From: Neptunomonas phycophila
Lineage (GTDB): Bacteria; Pseudomonadota; Gammaproteobacteria; Pseudomonadales; Balneatricaceae
Direction of reading: 5' to 3'
Length of the DNA: 64,000 bases
Assembly (NCBI RefSeq): GCF_001922575.1
Contig: NZ_MRCI01000001.1
Location: 1,674,001-1,738,000, forward strand
The notes beneath the pieces are model-generated. The model was not told the origin of the DNA. It saw only the letters and a program-made list of their open reading frames with translations, and did no database searches. This document shows positions 9,559 through 19,681 of the stretch, piece after piece. Each line of letters starts with the position of its first letter. Positions within the stretch are counted from its first letter, which is position 1. The position numbers were made by a program, and so were the translations under genes.

Positions 9559-12132
9559 ATGGAAGTCAGAAACCCTATGGCGTCAATTATTGAGCCAACA
9601 CTAAGCACATCATGGTATCCGGCCTCGCCCGGACACTATGATGAGGCTTACGATGAATTACGACTTGCACGCCCACATTGGGAATACTTAATTAAGAGTA
9701 TTACTACATTAGGCTCTGCAGGACTGCACGATCGCTTTCAGAAAGCTCAGCGTATTCTGCGAGATGATGGTGCAACGTATAACCTCACCGCTGAGCCACT
9801 CGACACCAAGGTATGGGCGCTTGACCCCATTCCTATGGTTATTGGCAGTGAGGAATGGAATGATATTGAAGCCGGCCTGATCGAAAGGTCTGAGCTTTTC
9901 GATTTAATTCTAAAAGATATTTACGGACCTAGAGAGCTGATTAGGCAAGGAATCATTCCTGCCGAAATCATTTATGGACACCCCGGCTTTCTGCGCCAGT
10001 GCCACGATATTACCATGCCCGGCTCGCACAACCTTATTCTGCACGCCGCTGACATGGTACGCGACCAAAACGGAAAAATGTGCATCATTGGTGATCGTAC
10101 CCAAGCACCTAGTGGTGCAGGTTATGCGCTAGAAAACCGCACGGTACTGTCTAGAATTTTGCCGAGTTTATTCCGTGATAGCCAAGTACACCGCCTATCA
10201 CTTTTTTTCCAGTCGCTTCGCATCACCTTATCCCAACTAGCCAGTGATAGAACCGACTCGCCACGAATCGTCATATTAACGCCCGGGGCTTACAGCGAAA
10301 GTTACTTTGAGCATACATTTTTATCTAACTACCTAGGCTTTCCGTTAGTTCAGGGTAGCGACCTAACCGTGCGTAATGGCCACGTGTGGATGAAGTCTCT
10401 TAATGGCTTATCGCAAGTCGACGTTATATTGCGTCGTGTGGATGATTATTTTTGCGACCAAGTCGAGCTTAAAGCCGATTCGTACCTTGGTGTGCCCGGC
10501 CTGCTAGAGTCAGCACGCGCAGGCAACGTAGTGATTGCGAACCCTATCGGTTCTGGCATTTTAGAAACGCCTGCTCTACTTAAGTATTTACCGGCAATTA
10601 GTAATTACTTTATTGGTCGAGATCTCCAACTAAACTCCGTTAAGACGTGGTGGTGTGGCGACAAAGCTGATATGAGTTATGTGCGCAGCCACATTGATAA
10701 CCTCATTATTAAACCGGCAGTCAGACGTCCTGACAAACCCAGTTTATACGGCCATCGCCTAACCAAAGAACAAAAGGTAAAAATACTTAAACAAATTGAG
10801 GCTCAGCCCCACAACTTTGTCGCTCAAAGCTATGTGGCTCCTTCGTGCTTACCTTCGTGGCAAGACGGCGAAATACAAGCGCGCCCTTCCATATTTAGAA
10901 CGTTTTCTGTGTCCAACCAAACAGCTTATAACGTGATGGCTGGTGGGTTAACGCGTGTAGGTTCCTCAAACTCAGAACCTATCGTGACTAATCACAGTGG
11001 ATCATTTAGCAAGGACACTTGGATCATTGCTTCTGAGCCAGAAAAACAGATGTCATTAATAGGTGCGCAGCCAAACGTAACACACGAAGCGGCGCAACAG
11101 ACCAACTTACCTAGCCGAGTGGTCGAGAACCTATTCTGGATGGGCCGTTACGCCGAACGCGCAGAGGCCTCAATGCGCCTTATGCGTACTGTACTGGTTC
11201 AACTTAATGGTATAGATATACTTCCCGAAAAAAGCCGAGCGATTTTACTGTCTTGCTTATCGGAGCAAACCGCTTGCCTACCCGGGTTTACAACGCAAGA
11301 TCCAGCGCTTCTCAAAAATCCTGACAAAGAGCTAATGAGCATCATTCTGGATGGTAAGCGCCCAGGAACAATTAAATCTAGCCTACTGTCACTGCTTATG
11401 TGTACTGAGCAAGTGAAGGAAATGCTCTCTGCCGATACTCGGCGGATCATTAACGACCTACGTGACAACCTCAACGAGCTAGACCGCGCCTATGCCCGTG
11501 GCATGCCGTCGGCTCCTGACGAAACGCTAGACCCGCTCGTGACATCGTTATTGGCGCTATCAGGCCTAAACCATGAAAGCATGCTGCGTGGTATCGGCTG
11601 GAAATTCCAAGAAATAGGCCGACGCACTGAGCGAAGCTTGCAAACCGCCACTCTGATTTCTACAGCGCTAAGTACCGGCGTAGATGAACTACAACAGCAA
11701 CAAATATTAGAAAGTGTTTTACTCAGCGTGGAAGCACTCATTTCATTCCGTCGTCGATATCGCCAGCGCGGTGATGTGTCACATGGGTTAGATCTTTTGA
11801 TGGTTGACGAAACAAACCCACGCTCTTTGTTTTATCAAATTGATCAGTTACGTAAATATATCGATGATTTACCACAAACGGCCTCATACCGACCTGGCCT
11901 GAGCCTTGAAAAGCGCTTAATCGTTAAATCGCTAAACGATATTCAACTCGCCGAACTCGATACGCTAGCGACAGTTAACCCAAAAACTAAGCAGCGTGAT
12001 CGCCTAGTCATGCTAATGGACAACCTTAAAGACCAATTAGAGCAGCTTACCTCCATCATTAGCACCAAGTACTTTGACCATACGGCTGGCCCACAACAAA
12101 TCGCAACGACACAATGGGATAATGACATATGA
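9559..12132 (+). CDS. Fused circularly permuted ATP-grasp / alpha-E protein
   Basis: This 857-residue protein repeats in one chain what the first two genes of the cluster do separately. Residues 1 to about 500 are an ATP-grasp domain (GIIPAEII, APSGAGYALENR, GVPGLLESARAGNV, GGLTRV...GSFSKDTW), and about 510-840 is an alpha-E domain starting LPSRVVENLFWMGRYAERAEASMRL. The loop that reads KPANESGGYG in the first copy is KPAVRRPDKPSLYG here, and the DLRPFIL strand is PSIFRTFSV, so the two ligase domains have diverged and may differ in activity. Starts at 9559 and 9595 (the next ATG, MASIIEPTL) are both possible; neither has a strong Shine-Dalgarno. Its stop overlaps the next gene by four bases. 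Confidence 0.88.
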   Translation: MEVRNPMASIIEPTLSTSWYPASPGHYDEAYDELRLARPHWEYLIKSITTLGSAGLHDRFQKAQRILRDDGATYNLTAEPLDTKVWALDPIPMVIGSEEWNDIEAGLIERSELFDLILKDIYGPRELIRQGIIPAEIIYGHPGFLRQCHDITMPGSHNLILHAADMVRDQNGKMCIIGDRTQAPSGAGYALENRTVLSRILPSLFRDSQVHRLSLFFQSLRITLSQLASDRTDSPRIVILTPGAYSESYFEHTFLSNYLGFPLVQGSDLTVRNGHVWMKSLNGLSQVDVILRRVDDYFCDQVELKADSYLGVPGLLESARAGNVVIANPIGSGILETPALLKYLPAISNYFIGRDLQLNSVKTWWCGDKADMSYVRSHIDNLIIKPAVRRPDKPSLYGHRLTKEQKVKILKQIEAQPHNFVAQSYVAPSCLPSWQDGEIQARPSIFRTFSVSNQTAYNVMAGGLTRVGSSNSEPIVTNHSGSFSKDTWIIASEPEKQMSLIGAQPNVTHEAAQQTNLPSRVVENLFWMGRYAERAEASMRLMRTVLVQLNGIDILPEKSRAILLSCLSEQTACLPGFTTQDPALLKNPDKELMSIILDGKRPGTIKSSLLSLLMCTEQVKEMLSADTRRIINDLRDNLNELDRAYARGMPSAPDETLDPLVTSLLALSGLNHESMLRGIGWKFQEIGRRTERSLQTATLISTALSTGVDELQQQQILESVLLSVEALISFRRRYRQRGDVSHGLDLLMVDETNPRSLFYQIDQLRKYIDDLPQTASYRPGLSLEKRLIVKSLNDIQLAELDTLATVNPKTKQRDRLVMLMDNLKDQLEQLTSIISTKYFDHTAGPQQIATTQWDNDI

Positions 12133-13016
12133 TTTATAAAATCCGTCATATCACAGAGTATAAGTACAACAGCCCCGTAAGCTTATGCTATAACTTGGCG
12201 CATCTTGTGCCTCGGCACACTGATAATCAGCGCTGCCAAAGCACATTAGTTCATATCACGCCAAAACCCACCTATGGACAAAAGCGCCTAGACTACTTTG
12301 GCAACAGCACTTATTACTTTTCTCTTGAAGAGCCACATAAGTCATTAACGATAGATGTAACAAGTGAGATTAGCACTGATCCTATTTTTTCTTCTATGAA
12401 TTTAGACATGGGAGTTAGCTGTGGCGATGCAAAACACTTGCTTAAAACAGCGACAGACCCTGATGTGATACAAGCACGAGAGTTTGTGATGGACTCTCCC
12501 ATGATCAAACGCTCAGAAGAGTTACGTGCTTATGCCGCTGATCTATTTGATGATAATCGCCCCCTTCTCTCTGCGGCAATGGCGCTTACCTCTAAAATAT
12601 TCTCTGAATTTAAATACGATCCGGAATCAACAACAGTTGCCACGCCTCTAAATGAAGCCTTTGAATTAAAACACGGTGTTTGCCAAGACTTTGCGCATGT
12701 TGCTATCGGCTGCCTTCGCTCCTTAGGCTTTGCAGCACGATATATCAGCGGTTACCTAGAAACCCTTCCACCACCTGGGCAAGTCAAACTCATTGGTGCT
12801 GATGCCTCTCACGCTTGGTTTGCCGTGTACTCACCGGGCGAAGGTTGGTTTGAATTTGATCCAACAAACGACAACATGCCAGGAGAACAGCATATTACCG
12901 CTGCATGGGGGCGCGATTACTCAGATGTCACTCCCTTACAAGGCGTGATATTTGAAGGCGGTGGTAGTCAGATACTTAGTGTATCGGTGGATGTTCAACG
13001 TGTAGAAGCCATTTAA
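12129..13016 (+). CDS. Transglutaminase-like cysteine peptidase-fold protein
   Basis: This 295-residue protein has a bacterial transglutaminase N domain followed by a transglutaminase core whose triad is visible: C185 (KHGVCQDFAH), H228 (ASHAWFAVY) and D244 (FDPTNDN). It is the small counterpart of the large transglutaminase at 6186 and lacks the DUF2126 extension. The start codon overlaps the stop of the fused ATP-grasp/alpha-E gene (ATGA), so the two are a translation-coupled pair. No signal peptide is seen. Its substrate, presumably a product of the ATP-grasp partner, is unknown. It is the last gene of the five-gene cluster and is followed by a terminator. Confidence 0.9.
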   Translation: MIYKIRHITEYKYNSPVSLCYNLAHLVPRHTDNQRCQSTLVHITPKPTYGQKRLDYFGNSTYYFSLEEPHKSLTIDVTSEISTDPIFSSMNLDMGVSCGDAKHLLKTATDPDVIQAREFVMDSPMIKRSEELRAYAADLFDDNRPLLSAAMALTSKIFSEFKYDPESTTVATPLNEAFELKHGVCQDFAHVAIGCLRSLGFAARYISGYLETLPPPGQVKLIGADASHAWFAVYSPGEGWFEFDPTNDNMPGEQHITAAWGRDYSDVTPLQGVIFEGGGSQILSVSVDVQRVEAI

Positions 13017-13050
13017 ACTCTACTGAATATGACACTGCATATTCAGTAAA

Positions 13051-13087
13051 AAAAAGACCATAAGCGAAAGCTATATGGTCTTTTTTT
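13051..13087 (+). terminator. Bidirectional rho-independent terminator
   Basis: Stem GACCATA (13056-13062) / TATGGTC (13074-13080), extended by flanking A and T runs, with an inner AGC-GAAA-GCT helix capped by a GNRA-type tetraloop, then TTTTTTT. It separates the convergent transglutaminase and ygiQ genes. A further perfect inverted repeat, TACTGAATAT / ATATTCAGTA, lies just before it at 13021-13048. Confidence 0.85.
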
Positions 13088-13103
13088 ATTGCTAAAACGC
13101 TAG

Positions 13104-15356
13104 TTAGCGTTGTGCTTTTTTAACGCTCTTCGCTTTGCTCTTTTTAGCATTTTTAGAGGCTGCTTTCTTACGCGCTAACGCTGTAGGACGATTAGCCAAT
13201 GAAGGCTTATCACCAGCAGAAGCAGATTGGCTGCGCCCACCACTTTTCTTAACTGGGGATTGACTCGCAGCAGCCTGACCTTTAGCGGCATACCGTGGCT
13301 TTTTGACTTCCTCTTCGGCAGGTACTAATTGCCAAGCAGCATCACCAATCAGATCTGTTCTGCCCATATCACGAAGCTGCTGACGCAAACGCGGCCAGTT
13401 ATCTGGATCATGATAACGTAACAAAGCTTTTTGAGTACGACGCTGCTCTAATTCACGAGGAATGTAGAGCTTTTCGCTTTTATAATTAACCTTTTTAAGT
13501 GGGTTTCGCCCTGAGTGGTACATCGCTGTTGCCAACGCCATTGGCGACGGATAAAAAGTTTGTACCTGATCCACACGAAACTTGTGCTCTTTCAACCACA
13601 GACCTAGGTTAAGCATATCCTCATCCTCGCAGCCGGGATGAGCCGCAATAAAGTACGGAATAAGGTACTGTTTTTTGCCTGCTTCTTTAGAGTACTTTTC
13701 GAACATACGCTTAAAGTTATCGTACGTCCCCATCCCCGGCTTCATCATCTTAGATAAAGTGCCAGCTTCGCTGTGCTCCGGCGCAATCTTCAGATAACCG
13801 CCAACATGGTGAGTCACCAGCTCTTTAACATATTCGGGATCTTCTACTGCTAAGTCGTAACGCAAACCAGAGGCAATGGCGACCGTTTTAACACCTTCAA
13901 TTTTGCGTGCTTTACGATATAGCTGGGTTGTTTCGCTGTGATCGGTTTTTAAGTTCTTACAAATAACAGGATAAACACACGACAACTTACGGCAAGACGC
14001 CTGAATCTCATCATCGTTACAGTTTAAGTGGTACATGTTAGATGTCGGGCCACCTAAATCAGAAATTGTGCCGGTAAAGCCTGGTACTTTGTCGCGAATC
14101 TCTTCAATCTCGTTCAAGACTGATTCTTGAGAACGACTTTGGATAATACGGCCTTCATGCTCAGTAATAGAACAGAAAGTACAACCACCAAAACAACCAC
14201 GCATGATATTCACAGAAAAACGGATCATGTCGTAAGCTGGGATCTTTTTATCACCGTATTTAGGGTGTGGAATTCGCTGATAAGATAAACCAAAAACAGC
14301 ATCCATTTCAGATGTTTCTAGCGGAATGGGCGGCGGATTAATCCAAATTTCGCGTTTACCATCCGTTTGCACCAACGCTTGAGCATTGTGCGGGTTGGAC
14401 TCTAAATGCAGTACACGTGAAGCGTGTGCGTACAGAACGGGGTCTTTACTCACACGCTCAAATGATGGCAGACGGATGTAGGTTTGCTCTTTGTTTAAAC
14501 GCTGCTTGCCTTTAAGAGGCTCAGGAATGATACGCAGCGGCTGAACCTCATCAGGGTCCGTTTTGGCTTTATCACTCGCACACTGCGTAGGCTCTTTGAT
14601 ATATTCATACGGGTTCTGAAACTTATCGATATTACCCGGCCAATCTACGCGAGTAGAGTCAATTTCAGTAAAACCATCGGGCAGATGTTCACGGATAACA
14701 GCCGTGCCTCGAATATCTTGTACTTGATCAATACGCTCGCCTTGCGCTAATCGATGTGCAATATCAACAATTGCCCGCTCAGCATTACCAAATAATAAAA
14801 TATCAGCACCGGAATCAACGAGCACCGAGCGGCGCACCTTATTGCTCCAGTAATCATACTGAGCTATACGTCGCAAACTGGCTTCAATACCACCAATGAT
14901 CAGCGGAACATCTTTATATAGCTCGCGAATGCGCTGCGAGTACACTAATACGGCTCTGTCTGGGCGTTTGCCTTCAGCACCATCAGGCGTATAGGCGTCG
15001 TCATGGCGAACGCGCAAATCAGCCGTATAACGGTTGATCATTGAGTCCATATTACCGGCCGTTACGCCAAAAAATAAATTCGGCTTGCCTAACTCATTAA
15101 AGTCATCCGTCGAACGCCAATCGGGTTGCGCAATAATACCCACACGAAACCCTTGTGCTTCCAACACTCGACCAATAACAGCCATACCAAAACTAGGATG
15201 ATCGACATACGCATCACCGGAGACGATGATAATATCGCAGCTATCCCAACCAAGTTGATCCATTTCTTGGCGAGTTGTGGGCAAAAAAGATGCCGTACCG
15301 AAGCATTCAGCCCAGTAAGGAGTGTACGAAAAAAGGTTGGGAGCAGTCTTGATCAT
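13104..15356 (-). CDS. ygiQ: YgiQ family radical SAM protein
   Basis: This 750-residue protein aligns closely with my memory of E. coli YgiQ, for example [48 protein letters not shown] and [13 protein letters not shown]-like segments. The radical-SAM cluster motif CxxxCxxC is present as CFGGCTFC near residues 388-395, in the usual context [21 protein letters not shown]. An N-terminal UPF0313 region and a Lys/Ala/Ser-rich low-complexity tail (last 70 residues) flank the SAM domain. The enzyme is cytoplasmic and its reaction remains unestablished despite wide conservation. Stand-alone gene with a terminator downstream. Confidence 0.95.
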   Translation of the reverse strand: MIKTAPNLFSYTPYWAECFGTASFLPTTRQEMDQLGWDSCDIIIVSGDAYVDHPSFGMAVIGRVLEAQGFRVGIIAQPDWRSTDDFNELGKPNLFFGVTAGNMDSMINRYTADLRVRHDDAYTPDGAEGKRPDRAVLVYSQRIRELYKDVPLIIGGIEASLRRIAQYDYWSNKVRRSVLVDSGADILLFGNAERAIVDIAHRLAQGERIDQVQDIRGTAVIREHLPDGFTEIDSTRVDWPGNIDKFQNPYEYIKEPTQCASDKAKTDPDEVQPLRIIPEPLKGKQRLNKEQTYIRLPSFERVSKDPVLYAHASRVLHLESNPHNAQALVQTDGKREIWINPPPIPLETSEMDAVFGLSYQRIPHPKYGDKKIPAYDMIRFSVNIMRGCFGGCTFCSITEHEGRIIQSRSQESVLNEIEEIRDKVPGFTGTISDLGGPTSNMYHLNCNDDEIQASCRKLSCVYPVICKNLKTDHSETTQLYRKARKIEGVKTVAIASGLRYDLAVEDPEYVKELVTHHVGGYLKIAPEHSEAGTLSKMMKPGMGTYDNFKRMFEKYSKEAGKKQYLIPYFIAAHPGCEDEDMLNLGLWLKEHKFRVDQVQTFYPSPMALATAMYHSGRNPLKKVNYKSEKLYIPRELEQRRTQKALLRYHDPDNWPRLRQQLRDMGRTDLIGDAAWQLVPAEEEVKKPRYAAKGQAAASQSPVKKSGGRSQSASAGDKPSLANRPTALARKKAASKNAKKSKAKSVKKAQR

Positions 15357-15533
15357 GGGATCCGGTATAACTATATGAATGATCGCGTATTGTCCCAGAA
15401 AGGAGTGATAACGCCTAGTGAATTACCCATAAAATGAATGAAATTCGCGTCGAGATGAATGAATTAACGTTTAGATGAAATCAGCACATGAAAAAACACC
15501 CGTCAAGGCTGTCTCGTAGTGAAAAACACCTAC

Positions 15534-15577
15534 AAAAAAGCCCCCTCAACACTCATCGCGAGTACCAACAGGGCTTT
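15534..15577 (-). terminator. Rho-independent terminator of fabV
   Basis: On the minus strand AAAGCCC pairs with GGGCTTT, an inner ACTC / GAGT helix lies between them, and the stem runs into TTTTTT. It starts 17 bases after the fabV stop. Confidence 0.7.
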
Positions 15578-15593
15578 CTCTTATGGATACCGT

Positions 15594-16787
15594 TTAGATA
15601 TCGATAACATCAAATTTTACGATGGGATCTACATCGGCTTCGTAGTCAACGCCATCAACGCCAAAACCAAAGAGTTTCAGAAATTCTGATTTGTAATAAG
15701 CGTAATCGGTTTTTTCGAATAGGTTTTCAGTTGATATTTCAGCCCACAGCGCTTTACATGCATCTTGGATATCATCGCGTAATTCCCAATCATCCATGCG
15801 GAAACGGTTGCCTTCATCAATTAGACCCGTATCGCCATATAAGCCCGTGCGGAACAAACGATGCACCTGATCCATGCAACCTTCGTGAACGCCCTGCTCC
15901 TTCATGATTTTAAATACCATAGATAAATACAATGGCATAACCGGAATAGCAGAGCTGGCCTGCGTAACTACTGATTTCAGCACACCAACGTTAGCTTGCC
16001 CACCCTTAGCGGAAAGCAATGTATTAAGCTCAGCTGCAGCACGGTCTAAATCTTGCTTCGCTTTACCTAATGCACCATCCCAATAGATTGGCCACGTAAT
16101 CTCAGTACCAATGTAACTATAAGCGACTGTTTTACAGCCATCAGCTAAGACACCAGCATCATTGAGCGCGTTAACCCACAGCTCCCAATCTTCACCGCCC
16201 ATCACGGTAACTGTGTTAGCAATTTCTTCTTGCGTTGCAGGTTCTATCTCTGCATCGATGATCACGTCTTTATTGGTATCAATTGCAGTGGAACGATACG
16301 GCTCGCCGATCGGTTTTAAAACGGAGCGAACTACTTCGCCAGTATCCGGCATTTTGCGAACTGGGGACGCCAATGAGTAAACAATTAAATCGATCTGACC
16401 TAGGTCTTCTTTAACTAAATCTATGACTTTTTGCTTTGCTTCATGCGAAAAAGCATCGCCGTTGATGCTTTTAGCATACAAGCCTTGTTCGTGAGCGTAT
16501 TTTTCGAACGCCGCCGCGTTGTACCAGCCAGCTGTTCCTGGCTTCTTCTCAGTGGCTGGCTTCTCAAAAAAGACGCCAATTGTTGAGGCACCTGAACCAA
16601 AGGCAGCTTCAATGCGCGAAGACAAACCGTACCCACTGGACGCACCCACAACCAAAACCCGTTTTGGGCCATCAGCCAAAGGACCTTGCTGTTTAACAAA
16701 GTCGATTTGCTCTTTTACATTCAGGTCGCAGCCTGTTGGGTGAGTTGTGGTGCAGATAAAACCACGAATTTTCGGAGTAATGATCAT
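15594..16787 (-). CDS. fabV: Enoyl-ACP/enoyl-CoA reductase FabV
   Basis: This 397-residue protein is a FabV-type trans-2-enoyl reductase: [20 protein letters not shown] at the N-terminus, the NAD(H)-binding [11 protein letters not shown] near residues 49-59, [13 protein letters not shown], and the Tyr-x8-Lys catalytic pair at Y235 and K244. FabV performs the last reduction of each fatty-acid elongation cycle in place of FabI and is known to be insensitive to triclosan. It is cytoplasmic. The gene is divergent from the PhaJ-like hydratase gene and has its own terminator. I see no FabI in the window. High confidence. Confidence 0.96.
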   Translation of the reverse strand: MIITPKIRGFICTTTHPTGCDLNVKEQIDFVKQQGPLADGPKRVLVVGASSGYGLSSRIEAAFGSGASTIGVFFEKPATEKKPGTAGWYNAAAFEKYAHEQGLYAKSINGDAFSHEAKQKVIDLVKEDLGQIDLIVYSLASPVRKMPDTGEVVRSVLKPIGEPYRSTAIDTNKDVIIDAEIEPATQEEIANTVTVMGGEDWELWVNALNDAGVLADGCKTVAYSYIGTEITWPIYWDGALGKAKQDLDRAAAELNTLLSAKGGQANVGVLKSVVTQASSAIPVMPLYLSMVFKIMKEQGVHEGCMDQVHRLFRTGLYGDTGLIDEGNRFRMDDWELRDDIQDACKALWAEISTENLFEKTDYAYYKSEFLKLFGFGVDGVDYEADVDPIVKFDVIDI

Positions 16788-17109
16788 GGCTAAACGTATC
16801 TCTTTCTAGCAAATTTTAGGCTGCCACCATACCCGATTTTCGCTTTCTTTAACAGTTAACGGCTCAATAGGCATCAACAAGTGTATAAGTAAATCCCACA
16901 TAAAAGCGCATACCTGGTACTAGATCAATACAAGGCACTCAAAACTTCGTAATAATTAAGCGCTAGAATGGTTTCATATACGCAAATGCTCACAGGACTG
17001 TGCATTTGATTAGCACCGCAAACGCTATAAATTTCAGGATTTATAAAGATTTTATTAGCGGTTTTGGGTACATTAGGCGACTTTTAAGAATGACACTGAG
17101 GTGGATAGG
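16788..17109. other. Divergent intergenic region, fabV / phaJ-like gene
   Basis: A 322-base AT-rich spacer. It carries a candidate promoter for the hydratase at about 17006-17033 (TTGATT, 16 bases, TAAATT). No clear fatty-acid regulator operator or small gene was recognised. Confidence 0.45.
17006..17033 (+). promoter_or_regulatory. Candidate promoter of the PhaJ-like gene
   Basis: TTGATT (17006-17011), 16-base spacer, TAAATT (17028-17033). Both hexamers are imperfect and the call is tentative. Confidence 0.3.
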
Positions 17110-17556
17110 ATGCATCATTTACACGGTTACTATTTAGAAGATCTAGAAGTAGGTATGAGTGCGTCTTACGCTAAAACAATATCTGAAGCCGATGTTTATA
17201 TGTTTGCTGGTATTTCAGGTGATAACAACCCGTTACATGTAAACGCGGAGTATGCCGAGACGACGGTTTTCGAACAGCGAATCGTTCATGGAATGTTTAG
17301 TGCAGCACTTATCTCCACAGTAGCCGGTACTAAACTGCCTGGCCCCGGTGCTATTTATGTAGATCAACAAATTAAATTCAAATCCCCTATTTATTTTGGT
17401 GATACTGCGACTGCAACACTCACCATCACAGACATCAACACGCGCCATCGCCGCGTCGTACTAAAATCGGATGTCACTGTTAAAGGTAAAGTCGTCGCAA
17501 CAGGGACAGCCACGTTGATGGTAGATCGCCGACCAACCGAGCCAACCGACGCTTAA
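17110..17556 (+). CDS. phaJ: (R)-specific enoyl-CoA hydratase, MaoC family (PhaJ-like)
   Basis: This 148-residue hot-dog-fold protein carries the hydratase-2 motif: GDNNPLHVNAEYA with catalytic Asp and His, then RIVHGMFSAALIS. PhaJ converts trans-2-enoyl-CoA from beta-oxidation to (R)-3-hydroxyacyl-CoA, the monomer for polyhydroxyalkanoate synthesis. A GTG at 17101 is in frame, but the ATG at 17110 has a strong Shine-Dalgarno (GAGGTGG, 17098-17104) at good spacing and gives the expected length, so it is preferred. With the phasin at 1175 it suggests PHA storage. A generic MaoC hydratase is the alternative. Confidence 0.85.
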   Translation: MHHLHGYYLEDLEVGMSASYAKTISEADVYMFAGISGDNNPLHVNAEYAETTVFEQRIVHGMFSAALISTVAGTKLPGPGAIYVDQQIKFKSPIYFGDTATATLTITDINTRHRRVVLKSDVTVKGKVVATGTATLMVDRRPTEPTDA

Positions 17557-17592
17557 TTAAACGCGGCGCATTGCTCTTCTTAAGCGATGCGC

Positions 17593-19050
17593 CTAGTTCA
17601 CATTAACTAGGCCTGCCAAAGCGCCTTGATATAACCCGCAGCCTAATACCGTCATCAGCTGCAACTCCCATGTTGCTGATATATTGGAGGCGATAATTTG
17701 CAACCCCGATTTGTGCGCTTCACTCATGACACGCTCAATGTCTGCTTCATCAATAGCCGGGGAATCTTTTGCAGGGGAAAGCTTTACGTGTGTTAACGGA
17801 ATGTCTTCTAGTGTATCTACGACTGTTGACCCATCAGCTTTATATCGGCTAAATCTTGCGCCATCACTGGCGAGCATTACCCCCATCAGACGCAGCGACC
17901 GAACAGTATCAAGCAAGATAGGAGAACGTTTAATCAACGCTTCACCATCAATGAAAATAATTAGCTGATCGGCAGGAAAACCCGTTCTTTTCAGCAACTG
18001 CGACATAGCCTTTAGGTAATTAGGAGTTAGAATTTGGGAAGGCGATAGTGTCATTATCAGCTTAGCCAGTGGCTTTCCATCACTCCCCCATTGCATTAAC
18101 TGATCGCAAGCCTTTTCCAACACATAGTGCCCCAGTAAAGCAGATATGCCATGGTCATCCGCCATAGGCATAAACTCTGCGGCTGGTATTGAACCCAATT
18201 CAGGGCTTTTCCAAGTTACCATCCCTTCAACCGCGTATAGCCGATCCTCTTTAGCATACTTAACCGATAAGTAATCAACACAAAACTCACCTGCTGACAT
18301 AGCTTTGCAGATACGGTGACGCATTTGCTGTTGTCGATAGGTCAGAGAAACAGCAGACTCTTCGCTGGCTCCCTTTTTATTGAGAAAGCCTTCCTGCTTA
18401 ATAAATTGCCTTACTACAAAGAGATTCCCTGCTTTACTTTGATTCACCCGAATTTGTATGTAATGGGACTGTTCGCCTGAAGGTGTCGGCACATACAACT
18501 CTGTTTCGTATTCCCTTTCTTTTAGCGCTCTGGCCCACAAACGGCTGGCTTCTTCTTTTGAATAAAACAGCTCACTAAATTCACGAATACTTGAACCATA
18601 AAGGTCATTGAATAGCGGGTTGGCGCTTGTTAAGAGGCCATTTTTATCCCATAAGGAAGCGATAATGGTTGATGGAGGATTGGAAAGCTCAGTGCCAAGA
18701 GCCTGTAGCCCAGAAATGATTTGAACGACCATGGCCATGCGGTTATCACGCAGCCGTATCCCAGAAAAGTGGCAATAAACCTCTTTCTCATGACCTTTTG
18801 GGTAGAGGGTCCACCATTGTGTATGTTCTTTACCCTGCCGGTACTGATCAAGGTTGGATTTAAGCAACTCGAAGATAGCCTCAGACATAGAGGAGCGAAA
18901 ATCCCGCTGCATTAAATCATCTAATGTTTCGGCCTGCCAAAATTCAATTGCAGACGCGTTCGCCCAATGGATACAGTAACGCTCAACATCATAAACCCAA
19001 GCTGGATTTGCAAGCATTGATAGATCATCAATATTGCACTCATTCAACAT
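17593..19050 (-). CDS. PAS / degenerate EAL domain protein
   Basis: This 485-residue protein has two PAS-like regions (about residues 10-110 and 125-215) and a C-terminal EAL-like domain (about 245-480). The catalytic residues are largely lost: EAL is EGM in VEGMVTWKSPELG, the Asn of the NLS strand is missing (TLSPSQI), the DDFG motif reads SDGAR, and the later catalytic Glu (AEGVE) is replaced in IASNISATWE. It is therefore unlikely to hydrolyse c-di-GMP and may be a sensor or binding protein. No membrane segment or signal peptide is seen. A divergent atypical response regulator lies 631 bases away and could be its partner, which is only inference. Confidence 0.8.
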   Translation of the reverse strand: MLNECNIDDLSMLANPAWVYDVERYCIHWANASAIEFWQAETLDDLMQRDFRSSMSEAIFELLKSNLDQYRQGKEHTQWWTLYPKGHEKEVYCHFSGIRLRDNRMAMVVQIISGLQALGTELSNPPSTIIASLWDKNGLLTSANPLFNDLYGSSIREFSELFYSKEEASRLWARALKEREYETELYVPTPSGEQSHYIQIRVNQSKAGNLFVVRQFIKQEGFLNKKGASEESAVSLTYRQQQMRHRICKAMSAGEFCVDYLSVKYAKEDRLYAVEGMVTWKSPELGSIPAAEFMPMADDHGISALLGHYVLEKACDQLMQWGSDGKPLAKLIMTLSPSQILTPNYLKAMSQLLKRTGFPADQLIIFIDGEALIKRSPILLDTVRSLRLMGVMLASDGARFSRYKADGSTVVDTLEDIPLTHVKLSPAKDSPAIDEADIERVMSEAHKSGLQIIASNISATWELQLMTVLGCGLYQGALAGLVNVN

Positions 19051-19681
19051 TTTACGGCCCTTGTGTTCCTGATAAAAAGGCTATCGACTACGCACAAGAA
19101 CTATATCCAGCTTTCGTCGTGTTTTTGACAACAGTTACACAACCGTCTCCATAAGGTTACACTATAATTACAATCGGTTCAGATAATTTTGCTTAAATAA
19201 TACAACGTAGCCTAGGAAAAAGAGAGCAGGATACACACTATCCCCTATTACACTGATAAGTTTAAAGCCTTAATATATCTGATTGTATATAAAGCATTAA
19301 ATCCTAAAAGGAAGTATGTAAGCGAGTAAAAAACCATGAATTTCTTGTGTGTTTTTTGATCTTCGCTAAGCCTAAAAAGCATACAAATGATGTACGAAGG
19401 ATAGTCAGGGGAAAAAATCACCTTAAAACACTCGATAAAAGGTTTTTTTTGTAGTACCCTCTCGTTCAGCTAATGTTCAAGTTGTTACAATTGACTATTA
19501 CAGCGCTTTATAACCCCGTGTCTATGAATAATAATCGGGTTATATTCGTCGACCCTCCGTACACGGTTTGGGATTAACTATATCAAGGATGATCATTGTC
19601 GATTTTACGGCACTAACTCGCCCTTAAGCATCGTATCAATGAGACCCGTTTTTATTTAGAAGTAGCGGCAGAGGAATCCTA
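19051..19681. other. Long non-coding divergent region
   Basis: This 631-base AT-rich spacer lies between the divergent degenerate-EAL and response-regulator genes and is unusually long for this gene-dense window. I found a TTGACA (19125-19130) and a TATAAT (19163-19168), but they are 32 bases apart and not one promoter. No convincing ORF, tRNA or stable hairpin was recognised. It could carry a small RNA or several regulator sites. Confidence 0.5.

Noticed and set aside
19422-19449. Terminator-like hairpin followed by a T-run in the long spacer
   Set aside because: The stem is only about 5 bp with a long loop, and no upstream gene points at it.
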